A stretch of DNA of 64,000 nt from G963662265 sp963668545 (GTDB lineage Bacteria; Spirochaetota; Spirochaetia; CADAEX01), in NCBI GenBank assembly GCA_963668545.1, contig OY764868.1, forward strand, positions 1,240,001 to 1,304,000, in the 5' to 3' direction. A program made the translations under genes and the position numbers. Numbering within the stretch: the first letter of the stretch is position 1; each line of letters starts with the position of its first letter. Positions 1 to 7,860 of this stretch are shown one piece after another. Below the pieces are notes generated by a model. The model did not search any database. It was not told the DNA's origin and saw nothing but the letters and a program-made list of their open reading frames with translations.

Positions 1-1497
1 ATGGATGGTGCTTCCAAATTCGTATCTGGAAATGTCAAGGTCGGTATACTTATAACAGCTATAAATGTCATAGGCGGAATAATTGTGGGTATGATTTACC
101 ATAATGAACCGTTCCAGCTTGCCCTTAATAACTATATCACCCTTACAATAGGTGACGGACTTGTTACCCAGTTTCCAGCACTTCTTATTTCAACAGCAAC
201 AGGTATTATTGTTACAAGATCAATCTCTGACGGCAGTTTCGGCAGCGATATTTCTGATCAGTTTACAAGGGAGGCCAGGGTATATTATGTAACTGCCGTA
301 TTCCTTGTTCTTCTTGCACTTCTGCCCGGTTTCCCCTGGTATGTCCTTGTACCCATGGGGGTTGTAATGGCTTTTACAGGTACACGTCTCAGCAGGAAAC
401 AGAGTGCTGCCGAAGCAGCAGAAATGGCAGAATCAAGAGAAGATACTGCTGAGTCCAGATCATCTGAAATTCCGGGAATTGAACCTCTGGATCCTCTCTC
501 CCTTGAACTGGGTTACGGACTTATTCCTCTTGTAGACAGGGAAAAAGGGGCGGATCTTCTTGAAAGAATTACAAGAATAAGAAGAGAGACAGCATCAGAG
601 CTCGGACTGGTGGTCCCGAAAATAAGGGTAAGAGACAATATGAAGCTTGATCCTTCTGAGTACTGCTTCAAGATAAAGGGTGTGGATATAAGCAGGGCTG
701 AAATAAGAATGAACCATTACCTTGCCATAAATTCAGGAGGTATTGAAGAGGAACTGCAGGGGGAAAAAACAACAGATCCGGCATTCGGGCTTCCTGCACA
801 GTGGATAGGCGAGGAACAGCGGGACAGGGCTGAGCAGTCGGGTTACCTGGTTGTGGATCCCCCTTCAATAATTGCAACACACCTGACAGGAATAATAAAG
901 AAGCATGCCTCTGAAATACTTGGAAGACAGGAAGTCCAGTCAATTATTGATTCAATGCATGACAAGTACCCTGCAGTTGTTGATGAAGTTAAAAAAGCCC
1001 TTTCACTGGGGGAAATACAGAAAGTGCTTCAAAACCTTCTTAAAGAACAGATTTCCATCAGAAACATGGTTGTAATACTTGAGACACTGGGAGATTTTGC
1101 TGTAGTGTCGAAAGATCCGGTTTTTCTTACAGAAAAGACAAGGCAGGCACTCGGGAGACAGATATGCTTTCAGTTTGCTGACGAGAACAAGGTTCTGAAT
1201 GTTGTTACAATTGATCCTGAAATTGAATCCACTATTATTGAATCAAAAGTTGAAACAATAGAGGGCTATGTCCCGGTTCTTGACAGGGAGTTCATGTCAT
1301 CTTTTGTAAACAGTGTGACAAACGAGATGATGAAATACAGGGACCTGAATAAATTTATTGTCATTTTATGTTCCGAAGAGGCAAGACCTCTGGTTAAGAA
1401 AGCGATAGAAAGGGAGCTGCCTGCAGTTGCTGTATTGTCGGCCAGGGAGCTTAAAACAGATATAAATTTTGAAATACTTGGAGAGATTAAATTTTAA
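1..1497 (+). CDS. flhA: Flagellar export protein FlhA (5'-truncated by window edge)
   Basis: FlhA is the large inner-membrane component of the flagellar type III export gate; its cytoplasmic domain docks chaperone-substrate complexes. The visible 498 residues begin inside the family: the opening MDGASKF motif normally lies about 200 residues into the roughly 700-residue protein, so the ATG at position 1 is internal. Residues 1-130 hold the last hydrophobic segments, including the conserved stretch with TQFPALLISTATG. A charged linker (about 135-160) leads into the FHIPEP cytoplasmic domain (about 165-498). It is followed after 28 bp by flhF, the usual spirochaete order. Family assignment is certain; only the N-terminal part is missing. 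Confidence 0.96.
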   Translation: MDGASKFVSGNVKVGILITAINVIGGIIVGMIYHNEPFQLALNNYITLTIGDGLVTQFPALLISTATGIIVTRSISDGSFGSDISDQFTREARVYYVTAVFLVLLALLPGFPWYVLVPMGVVMAFTGTRLSRKQSAAEAAEMAESREDTAESRSSEIPGIEPLDPLSLELGYGLIPLVDREKGADLLERITRIRRETASELGLVVPKIRVRDNMKLDPSEYCFKIKGVDISRAEIRMNHYLAINSGGIEEELQGEKTTDPAFGLPAQWIGEEQRDRAEQSGYLVVDPPSIIATHLTGIIKKHASEILGRQEVQSIIDSMHDKYPAVVDEVKKALSLGEIQKVLQNLLKEQISIRNMVVILETLGDFAVVSKDPVFLTEKTRQALGRQICFQFADENKVLNVVTIDPEIESTIIESKVETIEGYVPVLDREFMSSFVNSVTNEMMKYRDLNKFIVILCSEEARPLVKKAIERELPAVAVLSARELKTDINFEILGEIKF

Positions 1498-1525
1498 ATA
1501 TTAAAGAATTAAAACAGGTGTGTTT

Positions 1526-2659
1526 ATGAATTATTTTACAGAACAGGGATTTACATTTCAGGAAGCGATCTCAAAAGCGAAAAATAAATACGGCAATGAT
1601 ATCAAAATCATGAGTCATAAAAGTATTCTGCTTGGAGGTTTTCTTGGAATGTTCCGTAAGGAAGGGGTACAGATAGAGGGATATATTTCCCAGGATCCTT
1701 TCAGGAAAAAAAATGTCAAACTTGAAGAGGAGAAGGAGAAGCTTCTGCATGCTGCAGGGGCAAGAGGGGGCAGTACCCTCAATGAGCTTATGAAAGCTGT
1801 CAATGACATAAAAACTAAACTTGATGAAAGCAGTTTTTCGGCAGATGAACCTCATCCTACAATAAGCAGGATAGAAAAAATGCTGGAAAAGAATGATTTC
1901 TCCTCCTCCTACATAAGGGAAACTATTGAAAAAATCAAGAAAAATATATCTCTCGAAGATCTTGATAATTTCAATCTTGTTCTTAAGAAGGTGCGTGATT
2001 TAATAAAGGAAACAATAAATGTCTTCCCTGAAGCTCCGCCTCTGACAACTCCCCGGATATTCATACTTGTGGGTCCTACCGGTGTAGGTAAAACAACGAC
2101 AATAGCAAAGCTTGCCGCCATAAACTCACTTGGAATAAATACAAAACCGCTTTCTGTGAGGATAATTACGATTGATTCATTCAGGATTGGAGCAAAGAAG
2201 CAGATAGAAACATATGGTGAAATAATGAGTGTCCCTGTAGTCTGTGCAGAGAATTTCGAGCAGCTGAGAAAATATATAGCGCTTTACAGTGAAAATGTTG
2301 ATCTTGTTCTTGTTGATACAATAGGAAAAAGTCCCAAAGACTATAAAAACCTGGCGGAAATGAAAGAGATGCTTGATGCCTGCGGCACAACTGCTGAAGC
2401 ACACCTTGCAGTAAGTTCAACTACCAAGGTATCTGATATTCATGAAATCATGCAGCAGTTTGAATCGTTCAAGTACAGTTCCGTGATTATTACCAAGCTG
2501 GATGAGACAAGGTGTTCCGGCAACATTATAAGCGCTCTTCGTGAAAAGCATAAACCGATATCCTATATTACAACAGGACAGAAAGTACCTCATGATATCA
2601 AATATGCAACAGCAGATATACTGCTGGATAATCTGGGTGAGCTTAATATTGTTAAATAA
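1526..2659 (+). CDS. flhF: Flagellar SRP-like GTPase FlhF
   Basis: FlhF is a signal-recognition-particle type GTPase that positions flagella at the cell pole and helps start assembly. The 377-residue protein opens MNYFTEQGFTF, typical of the family. It has a variable N-terminal B region, a P-loop GPTGVGKTTT near residue 182, a VDTIG switch motif near 260 and a TKLDE base-recognition motif near 325. An in-frame GTG at 1520 gives two more residues, but AGG at 1516-1518 spaces better to the ATG at 1526. It sits between flhA and flhG, its known regulatory partner, in one plus-strand operon. Confidence 0.94.
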   Translation: MNYFTEQGFTFQEAISKAKNKYGNDIKIMSHKSILLGGFLGMFRKEGVQIEGYISQDPFRKKNVKLEEEKEKLLHAAGARGGSTLNELMKAVNDIKTKLDESSFSADEPHPTISRIEKMLEKNDFSSSYIRETIEKIKKNISLEDLDNFNLVLKKVRDLIKETINVFPEAPPLTTPRIFILVGPTGVGKTTTIAKLAAINSLGINTKPLSVRIITIDSFRIGAKKQIETYGEIMSVPVVCAENFEQLRKYIALYSENVDLVLVDTIGKSPKDYKNLAEMKEMLDACGTTAEAHLAVSSTTKVSDIHEIMQQFESFKYSSVIITKLDETRCSGNIISALREKHKPISYITTGQKVPHDIKYATADILLDNLGELNIVK

Positions 2660-2680
2660 ACAGGAATCATTGGAGAGAAT

Positions 2681-3553
2681 ATGATAGATCAGGCTGAAAA
2701 TTTAAGAAAGATGGTTGAACAGAAAAACGGACTGGCTGTAAAATCTGAAAAAAAGGCCAGAATAATTACTGTATCCAGCGGCAAGGGGGGAGTTGGGAAA
2801 ACAAACCTCTCTATCAACCTTGCAATTGCCTATTCCATGCTCGGTAAAAATGTTGTAGTGCTGGATGCAGATCTTGGACTTGCAAATGTAAATGTAATAC
2901 TCGGAATTATTCCGGAATATAACCTGTATAACCTTATAAAGAAACAGAAAAAAATGAAGGATATCCTTATAAACACCGGATACGGCATCAATATTATTGC
3001 AGGTGCTTCAGGGTTTTCAAAGATAGCCAACCTTGAAGAAGATGAACGGAATACATTTATTGAGGAAATGCAGGAGCTTTCATTTGCAGATATTATTATA
3101 ATTGATACAAGCGCCGGAGTTTCTAACAATGTACTTGCGTTTATAGCAGCTGCAGATGAAGCTGTGATAGTGACCACTCCAGAACCGACAGCAATAACAG
3201 ATGCCTACGGTATTATCAAGATTATTGCTACAGAATTTGATAATCCTGATATGAGTATAAAGCTTATAGTCAACAGGGTGAAATCTGTAACAGAAGGGAA
3301 AAAAGTGGCCCAGAGGGTTGTAAACATTGCCGGTCAGTTTCTCAACCTTAAAGTGGATTATCTTGGTTATGTTTATGATGATATAGTTGTCCAGAATGCT
3401 GTAATAAGGCAGAAGCCTTTTGTTGTTACAGAACCCAAAAGCAAGGCTGCAATCTGTGTAAAACATATAGTAAGCCGCCTTGAAAATATTGAATACAAGG
3501 AAGGTCGGGGACTGGGAAGCTTTCTTAAAAAAATTATACGGAATATTGATTAG
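2681..3553 (+). CDS. flhG: MinD-like ATPase FlhG, flagellar number regulator
   Basis: FlhG (also called YlxH or MotR) is a MinD/ParA-type ATPase that stimulates FlhF GTPase and limits flagellar number. The 290-residue protein has a deviant Walker A motif, SSGKGGVGKTN, at about residues 32-42, a VLDADLGLANVN switch I segment near 59-70, and an IIIDTSAG Walker B region near 140. The N terminus is short and basic; a DQAE(N)LR-like segment there resembles the helix that activates FlhF. GGAGAG lies just upstream of the ATG. It follows flhF by 21 bp, so the two are probably translated from one transcript. MinD itself is unlikely because of the flagellar context and the lack of minC or minE. Confidence 0.93.
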   Translation: MIDQAENLRKMVEQKNGLAVKSEKKARIITVSSGKGGVGKTNLSINLAIAYSMLGKNVVVLDADLGLANVNVILGIIPEYNLYNLIKKQKKMKDILINTGYGINIIAGASGFSKIANLEEDERNTFIEEMQELSFADIIIIDTSAGVSNNVLAFIAAADEAVIVTTPEPTAITDAYGIIKIIATEFDNPDMSIKLIVNRVKSVTEGKKVAQRVVNIAGQFLNLKVDYLGYVYDDIVVQNAVIRQKPFVVTEPKSKAAICVKHIVSRLENIEYKEGRGLGSFLKKIIRNID

Positions 3554-3599
3554 CAGACAATGTGCTTGACTGCTGTAAATTTTTAAAATACTCTTATTA

Positions 3600-4214
3600 A
3601 TGAGGAAGGAATTGTTAAAGATTAAAAGTGTATTAATTATTGCAGGTTCAGGATTTATTTTTTCGCTCATGACAGGTTTGTTCAGCGGAAATCCTTTTTC
3701 TGTAATCCTCTTCAGATCCTGTATTGGTGCGCTGTTTTTTACTGCAATTGTTGCAGCCGCAGTTTTTGTTATTAAAAAAACTTTACCTGAGATTAATGAA
3801 CTGTTGAAAGAAGAAAACAGCGGGGATGATGGCGAAATACCGGGAGAAAAACTGGATATAGTTATTGAGGATGAAAACCCGTATGACCAGGCAGCATCAG
3901 ACAGCAGTGAAGAGGAGAGAATAGATGAAGATACACTCCTTCAGAAGGATTTTATAGAGGAAGTAGAAGAGGAAAGTATTGATGATATAGGCATTCTGGA
4001 ACAGGATGATGATTCTGATGAAGTTATAGAGGTGATGGATGACAGCATAAGTAACGGGGCTCTTCCAGAACTTGATGAAAATATTTCATTTGTTTCGGGA
4101 TCATCGGAAAGTACTGACAAAAGGGATAATGATGCTGTTAATAAACTTGGCGGTAATATAGACCCCGGAACAATGGCAAAAGCTATTAAAACAATACTAA
4201 AAAAAGACCAGTAA
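3600..4214 (+). CDS. Conserved-position membrane protein with acidic tail, function unknown
   Basis: I do not recognise a named family. The 204-residue product has two hydrophobic segments near residues 8-28 and 36-58. A long, very acidic, low-complexity stretch follows (about 70-170, rich in Glu, Asp and Ser), then a short C-terminal patch near GGNIDPGTMAKAIKTIL that looks like a folded or binding motif. It lies between flhG and fliA, 11 bp before the latter, so it is almost certainly co-transcribed with the flagellar genes. A role in flagellar placement or regulation is inferred only from location. The ribosome-binding site before the ATG is weak, so the start is less certain than for its neighbours. 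Confidence 0.8.
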   Translation: MRKELLKIKSVLIIAGSGFIFSLMTGLFSGNPFSVILFRSCIGALFFTAIVAAAVFVIKKTLPEINELLKEENSGDDGEIPGEKLDIVIEDENPYDQAASDSSEEERIDEDTLLQKDFIEEVEEESIDDIGILEQDDDSDEVIEVMDDSISNGALPELDENISFVSGSSESTDKRDNDAVNKLGGNIDPGTMAKAIKTILKKDQ

Positions 4215-4225
4215 GGATGATATAA

Positions 4226-5014
4226 ATGACTGATAAAAAAAATGTTGAACATGAAGAACAGGATCTCTGGATTAAATACAAGAAAAAGAAAGATCCTGAA
4301 ATCAGGAATTATTTTGTGCGTCAGTATGCTCCTCTTGTGAAATATGTTGCAGGCAAGGTTGCTGTTGGAATGCCTCATAATGTTGAATTTGATGACCTGG
4401 TCGGATTCGGTGTTTTCGGACTTTTTGATGCCATAGAAAAATATGATCCTGAAAAACATGTGAAATTCAAGACTTATGCAGTTACCCGGATCAGGGGGGC
4501 AATTTATGACGAACTGAGGTCTATTGACTGGGTCCCGAGGTCTGTAAGACAGAAAACGAAGGAGATAGAGGAAACGATCCATTCCCTTGAAGCAACACTT
4601 GGAAGATCTGCTTCCGATATGGAAATTGCTGATAAGATGGGTATTTCCATAAATGATCTTCACAAGACAATGCAGAAAATATCCTCTTCCTCAATAATCT
4701 CTCTCAATGACCTCTGGTATTCAGGTGAGGATAACGATAAAGTTGCAATTGTTGACAGCATAGAGTCTCCCCAGAGCCTGAATCCTGATACAATTGTTGA
4801 GAAAGATGAAATTAAAAGGGTAATAGTACAGGCAATAAGCGAGCTTCCCGATAAGGAAAAGAAGGTGCTTGTGCTTTATTATTATGAAGATCTTACATTA
4901 AAAGAGATAGGAAAGGTCCTTGAAGTTACAGAGTCGAGAATTTCACAGCTTCACACCAAGGCTATTATGCGGCTCAGATCAAAACTTACAAGCCTCAAGA
5001 AAGGAATAATGTAG
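4226..5014 (+). CDS. fliA: RNA polymerase sigma factor FliA/WhiG (sigma-28)
   Basis: This 262-residue sigma-70 family member directs transcription of late flagellar and chemotaxis genes. Region 2 is clear (about residues 20-95: LVKYVAGKVAVGMP, then DDLVGFGVFGLFDAIEKYDP and FKTYAVTRIRGAIYDELRSIDWVPRSVR in segments), followed by region 3 (about 105-150) and region 4 (about 200-255) with helix-turn-helix residues LKEIGKVLEVTESRISQLH. The RGAIYDELRSIDWVPRSVR signature separates FliA/WhiG from SigB-type factors. The ATG has a good AAGGATG site 11 bp after the preceding gene. No anti-sigma factor FlgM is visible in the window. Confidence 0.95.
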   Translation: MTDKKNVEHEEQDLWIKYKKKKDPEIRNYFVRQYAPLVKYVAGKVAVGMPHNVEFDDLVGFGVFGLFDAIEKYDPEKHVKFKTYAVTRIRGAIYDELRSIDWVPRSVRQKTKEIEETIHSLEATLGRSASDMEIADKMGISINDLHKTMQKISSSSIISLNDLWYSGEDNDKVAIVDSIESPQSLNPDTIVEKDEIKRVIVQAISELPDKEKKVLVLYYYEDLTLKEIGKVLEVTESRISQLHTKAIMRLRSKLTSLKKGIM

Positions 5015-5016
5015 AA

Positions 5017-6966
5017 ATGAATGAAGTTTTGGATCTTCAGGAATTCAGGGCATATATGAAAGAGCTGGCAGATAAGGACAGCCAGATAAAATCTGTCCAG
5101 ATTACAGCTCCGACTCTGGAAGAAGGTCTGAAAGAGGCTGCAATTGAACTTCAGGTAACAGAAAAACAGCTTGAATATGAAATAATAGTTAAAGGCAAAA
5201 AGGGTTTTCTCGGATTCGGTAAAAAAGACTTTAATATAGTTGTTTATAAAATTGAAAATGAAGAGAAAAAATCTGATCTTGTTGATGATATCGGGATTGA
5301 TGAATTTGTTGAGGAAGAGACTGTCCCCAACAGGGATGGAGAAGCATTAATATCACTTTTCAAGGGAGATGTTTTCCTTAAAGTAACCCCTCCTGTGGGA
5401 AAAGGGAAGAAGGCATCTTCAGAGGAAGCTGTAAGTATACTCAGGGAAAGGGCTGTAAGCAATTATAATCCCGGACTTATAAGCAAAGTTATAAAACTGG
5501 CTGATAATATGCCTGTAAAGATAGGAACCTACATCCATAATCCTGCAAATGACTCAATACTTTCTTTGAAAATTGAAGAAAGTGATATGAAGGCATATGT
5601 TGTTTTTTCTCCTCCGGGACCCGGAGGCAGTGATATAATTAAAGATACTCTTCTGTCATTTCTTAAAAACAATTCTGTAGTATATGGTGTTGATGAAGAG
5701 AGGATAGAGGATGTGATAGACCATCCCTTTTATAACGAACCTGTTCTTGTTGCGGAAGGAACTCCGCCTGTAAACGGAAAAGATGCACAGATAAGGTATA
5801 ATTTCAATATTGAATCTATTCCCTCTTTCATGAAAGAAAAAGGGGGAAAAATCGATTTCAAGGATAAGAACCTTGTCCAGAATGTAGTTGCAGGTCAGAT
5901 ACTGGCAGAGAAAAAACCAGCCGAAAAGGGTGTGAAAGGGAGAACTGTCACAGGAAGACCTCTTGAGGCAAAAGACGGTATTGATGCTGAACTGAAGACA
6001 GGAAATAATGTTGAACTTTCAAAGGACGGGCTTAAGGTAACAGCTTCCTGCAATGGTCAGGTTATGATGCTCAACGATAAAATTACTGTGGAAAATGTAT
6101 ATGTTGTTGACGGAGATGTTAACCTTACAACAGGGAATATCCATTTTCTCGGAACAGTTATGGTCAAGGGAAGTGTTGAGGACGGTTTTTCAATAAAAGC
6201 GACCGGTAATATTGAGGTTATGGGAAATGTCGGCAAGTGTACTCTTGATGCTGTTGGAAGTATAATTGTTCATCAGGGTATCAACTGCAAAGAGGGCGGA
6301 CTTGTTAAGGCAGGGAAAGGTGTTGTTGCCAAATTTATACAGAATTCAACTGTCGAGGCTGATGAAATAGTCTTTGTAAGTGATGGTATTATCAATTCAT
6401 ATGTTGATTCAAACAGCAAGATAATATGCAGGGGAAAAAGGGCTACAATAGTGGGCGGCAGAATAAGAGCAACTGAGGAGATCTCTGCAAAGAATTTCGG
6501 TTCACTGGCTGTCGGTTCAACAGAAGTGGAAGTTGGATTTGATCCCAGAAGCAAGGCAAGGCTGCTTGAGCTTGAACAGAAAAAAGGCGAGCTTGAAAAA
6601 GAGATGGATGATATTGACAGGAACCTTGTCACTCTTGAAAACATGAAAAAGAAAATGCGTGGTAAATTCCCCGAGGAAAAGGAAAAGATACTTGAAGGTT
6701 TTAATGCCAGGATGCTTGAGCTTAAAAGCGATATGGAGTCAAATGATACCGAGAATGAGGAAATTCACAGATATCTGCAGTCTCTAAGGCATGTCGGAAA
6801 AATTTCCGCATCAGGAACCGTCTATCCCGGTGTTAAAATTACTATCAGGGATGCGCACCTTGAGGTTAAGAACGAATTAAAACGAATAACATTTGTCAAT
6901 GAGGAATCTGTAATTAAAACCAAGAAATATGAAGAACCGGAAGAGGAATCCTTAGAGGAGGAATAA
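5017..6966 (+). CDS. FapA/DUF342 family protein with N-terminal Jag-like domain
   Basis: The 649-residue protein combines an N-terminal Jag_N-like module (about residues 20-75, containing KGKKGFLGFGKKDF) with a FapA/DUF342 body. The body has a polyanionic repeat region around 330-500 rich in short beta repeats (for example VDGDVNLTTGNIHFLGTVMVKG) and a coiled coil near 510-580. DUF342 proteins have been linked to polar localisation and flagellar or cell-envelope functions; their exact role is unsettled. The gene starts 3 bp after fliA and its stop overlaps the next start (TAATG), so it is clearly part of the flagellar operon. The Jag-type domain hints at RNA- or membrane-associated regulation, which is inference. 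Confidence 0.88.
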   Translation: MNEVLDLQEFRAYMKELADKDSQIKSVQITAPTLEEGLKEAAIELQVTEKQLEYEIIVKGKKGFLGFGKKDFNIVVYKIENEEKKSDLVDDIGIDEFVEEETVPNRDGEALISLFKGDVFLKVTPPVGKGKKASSEEAVSILRERAVSNYNPGLISKVIKLADNMPVKIGTYIHNPANDSILSLKIEESDMKAYVVFSPPGPGGSDIIKDTLLSFLKNNSVVYGVDEERIEDVIDHPFYNEPVLVAEGTPPVNGKDAQIRYNFNIESIPSFMKEKGGKIDFKDKNLVQNVVAGQILAEKKPAEKGVKGRTVTGRPLEAKDGIDAELKTGNNVELSKDGLKVTASCNGQVMMLNDKITVENVYVVDGDVNLTTGNIHFLGTVMVKGSVEDGFSIKATGNIEVMGNVGKCTLDAVGSIIVHQGINCKEGGLVKAGKGVVAKFIQNSTVEADEIVFVSDGIINSYVDSNSKIICRGKRATIVGGRIRATEEISAKNFGSLAVGSTEVEVGFDPRSKARLLELEQKKGELEKEMDDIDRNLVTLENMKKKMRGKFPEEKEKILEGFNARMLELKSDMESNDTENEEIHRYLQSLRHVGKISASGTVYPGVKITIRDAHLEVKNELKRITFVNEESVIKTKKYEEPEEESLEEE

Positions 6967-7292
6967 TGCCTATACAGCCGATTGATCTTCAGACATTATT
7001 TGTAAAAATGAATCAGGTTGGCAGGGAACAGGCAGCTATCAAGAACAGTGCTGTTGTGCAGCAGGAAATACAGGGAAGTGAAATTGTAAAGAAACACCAG
7101 CATGATGATAAGAGTGTACACAGGGCTGAAACACCTGAATCAGGAGCTGAAAAAGTCAGGGAAGACGGTAAACACGGTACTATGCAGCAGCGGAAAAAAA
7201 GAAACGAGAGAGAAGAGGAAAAAAACATTCAGGAAGAAAAAGAGATTCTGAGTGATCCTGATCTCGGAACAAAAATAGACTTCAGCGGATAA
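6966..7292 (+). CDS. Small charged protein of the flagellar operon, unknown function
   Basis: The 108-residue product is hydrophilic throughout. It opens with MPIQPIDLQTLF and a possible short helix, then becomes very rich in Glu, Lys, Arg and Gln (residues 45-95), probably disordered or coiled coil. Its ATG overlaps the stop of the FapA-like gene by one base, which favours translational coupling. Similar short proteins sit at this place in other spirochaete flagellar operons as far as I recall, but I know no assigned function. No signal peptide or membrane segment is present. Confidence 0.78.
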   Translation: MPIQPIDLQTLFVKMNQVGREQAAIKNSAVVQQEIQGSEIVKKHQHDDKSVHRAETPESGAEKVREDGKHGTMQQRKKRNEREEEKNIQEEKEILSDPDLGTKIDFSG

Positions 7293-7296
7293 CTTA

Positions 7297-7851
7297 ATGT
7301 CGGTGATCATTAATATAATTATTAATCTTATTGTTTTATTTTTTATGTATCATTATCTCAAATGGAGCTTGCTTAAGAAGGAAGCAGATAAGGGGAATTC
7401 CGGTCTGGATAAAGATGCTGAAAACCTGATAATTGAAATAAACAGAACAACAGAAAGGAACCTTCAGCTTATGGAAGCAAAAATTGCCCAGATCAAGGAC
7501 GCTGTCAAGGATGCGGAGAGAGTTGTATCTGTGATAAACAGGGAGAAGGCTGGAAATCTTGATGAAAGTGAAATTTACAGAAAACTGGAAGCAAGAAGCT
7601 TTTACGGAAAAAGCGAGGAAATCAGGGATGATGTTATCAGGATTGAACTTCCCGGAGGGAAAAAGAATAATAGAAATATAAGAGCTGAAGAAAAAACCGA
7701 TAATAAAGTAACAGATGAAAAAGATATCAGAAAGAGGGCAGTTACAATGTATAAAAACGGAATTGAAATTGAACTGATATCCAAAAACCTGAACATACCT
7801 ACTGGGGAAATTGAGCTGATGATATCGCTTGATAAAGCAGGAAGAAAATAA
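7297..7851 (+). CDS. Membrane-anchored coiled-coil protein with C-terminal HTH-like segment (DUF6115-like)
   Basis: The 184-residue protein has one N-terminal membrane helix (about residues 3-22), a basic stop-transfer, then a helical coiled-coil region (about 35-85). The C-terminal end (about 145-180) reads like a small helix-turn-helix: RAVTMYKNGIEIELISKNLNIPTGEIELMISL in two pieces. That layout matches proteins annotated DUF6115, whose C terminus resembles sigma-type DNA-binding helices although the protein is membrane-tethered. It begins 4 bp after its neighbour and ends 9 bp before the CheA-like gene. A regulatory role in motility is inferred from the operon only. Confidence 0.8.
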   Translation: MSVIINIIINLIVLFFMYHYLKWSLLKKEADKGNSGLDKDAENLIIEINRTTERNLQLMEAKIAQIKDAVKDAERVVSVINREKAGNLDESEIYRKLEARSFYGKSEEIRDDVIRIELPGGKKNNRNIRAEEKTDNKVTDEKDIRKRAVTMYKNGIEIELISKNLNIPTGEIELMISLDKAGRK

Positions 7852-7860
7852 GGAAATATC

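Noticed and set aside
3080..3670. 196-codon minus-strand open frame opposite flhG
   Set aside because: It lies within the well-supported flhG gene, has no family features and no ribosome-binding site; a shadow frame.
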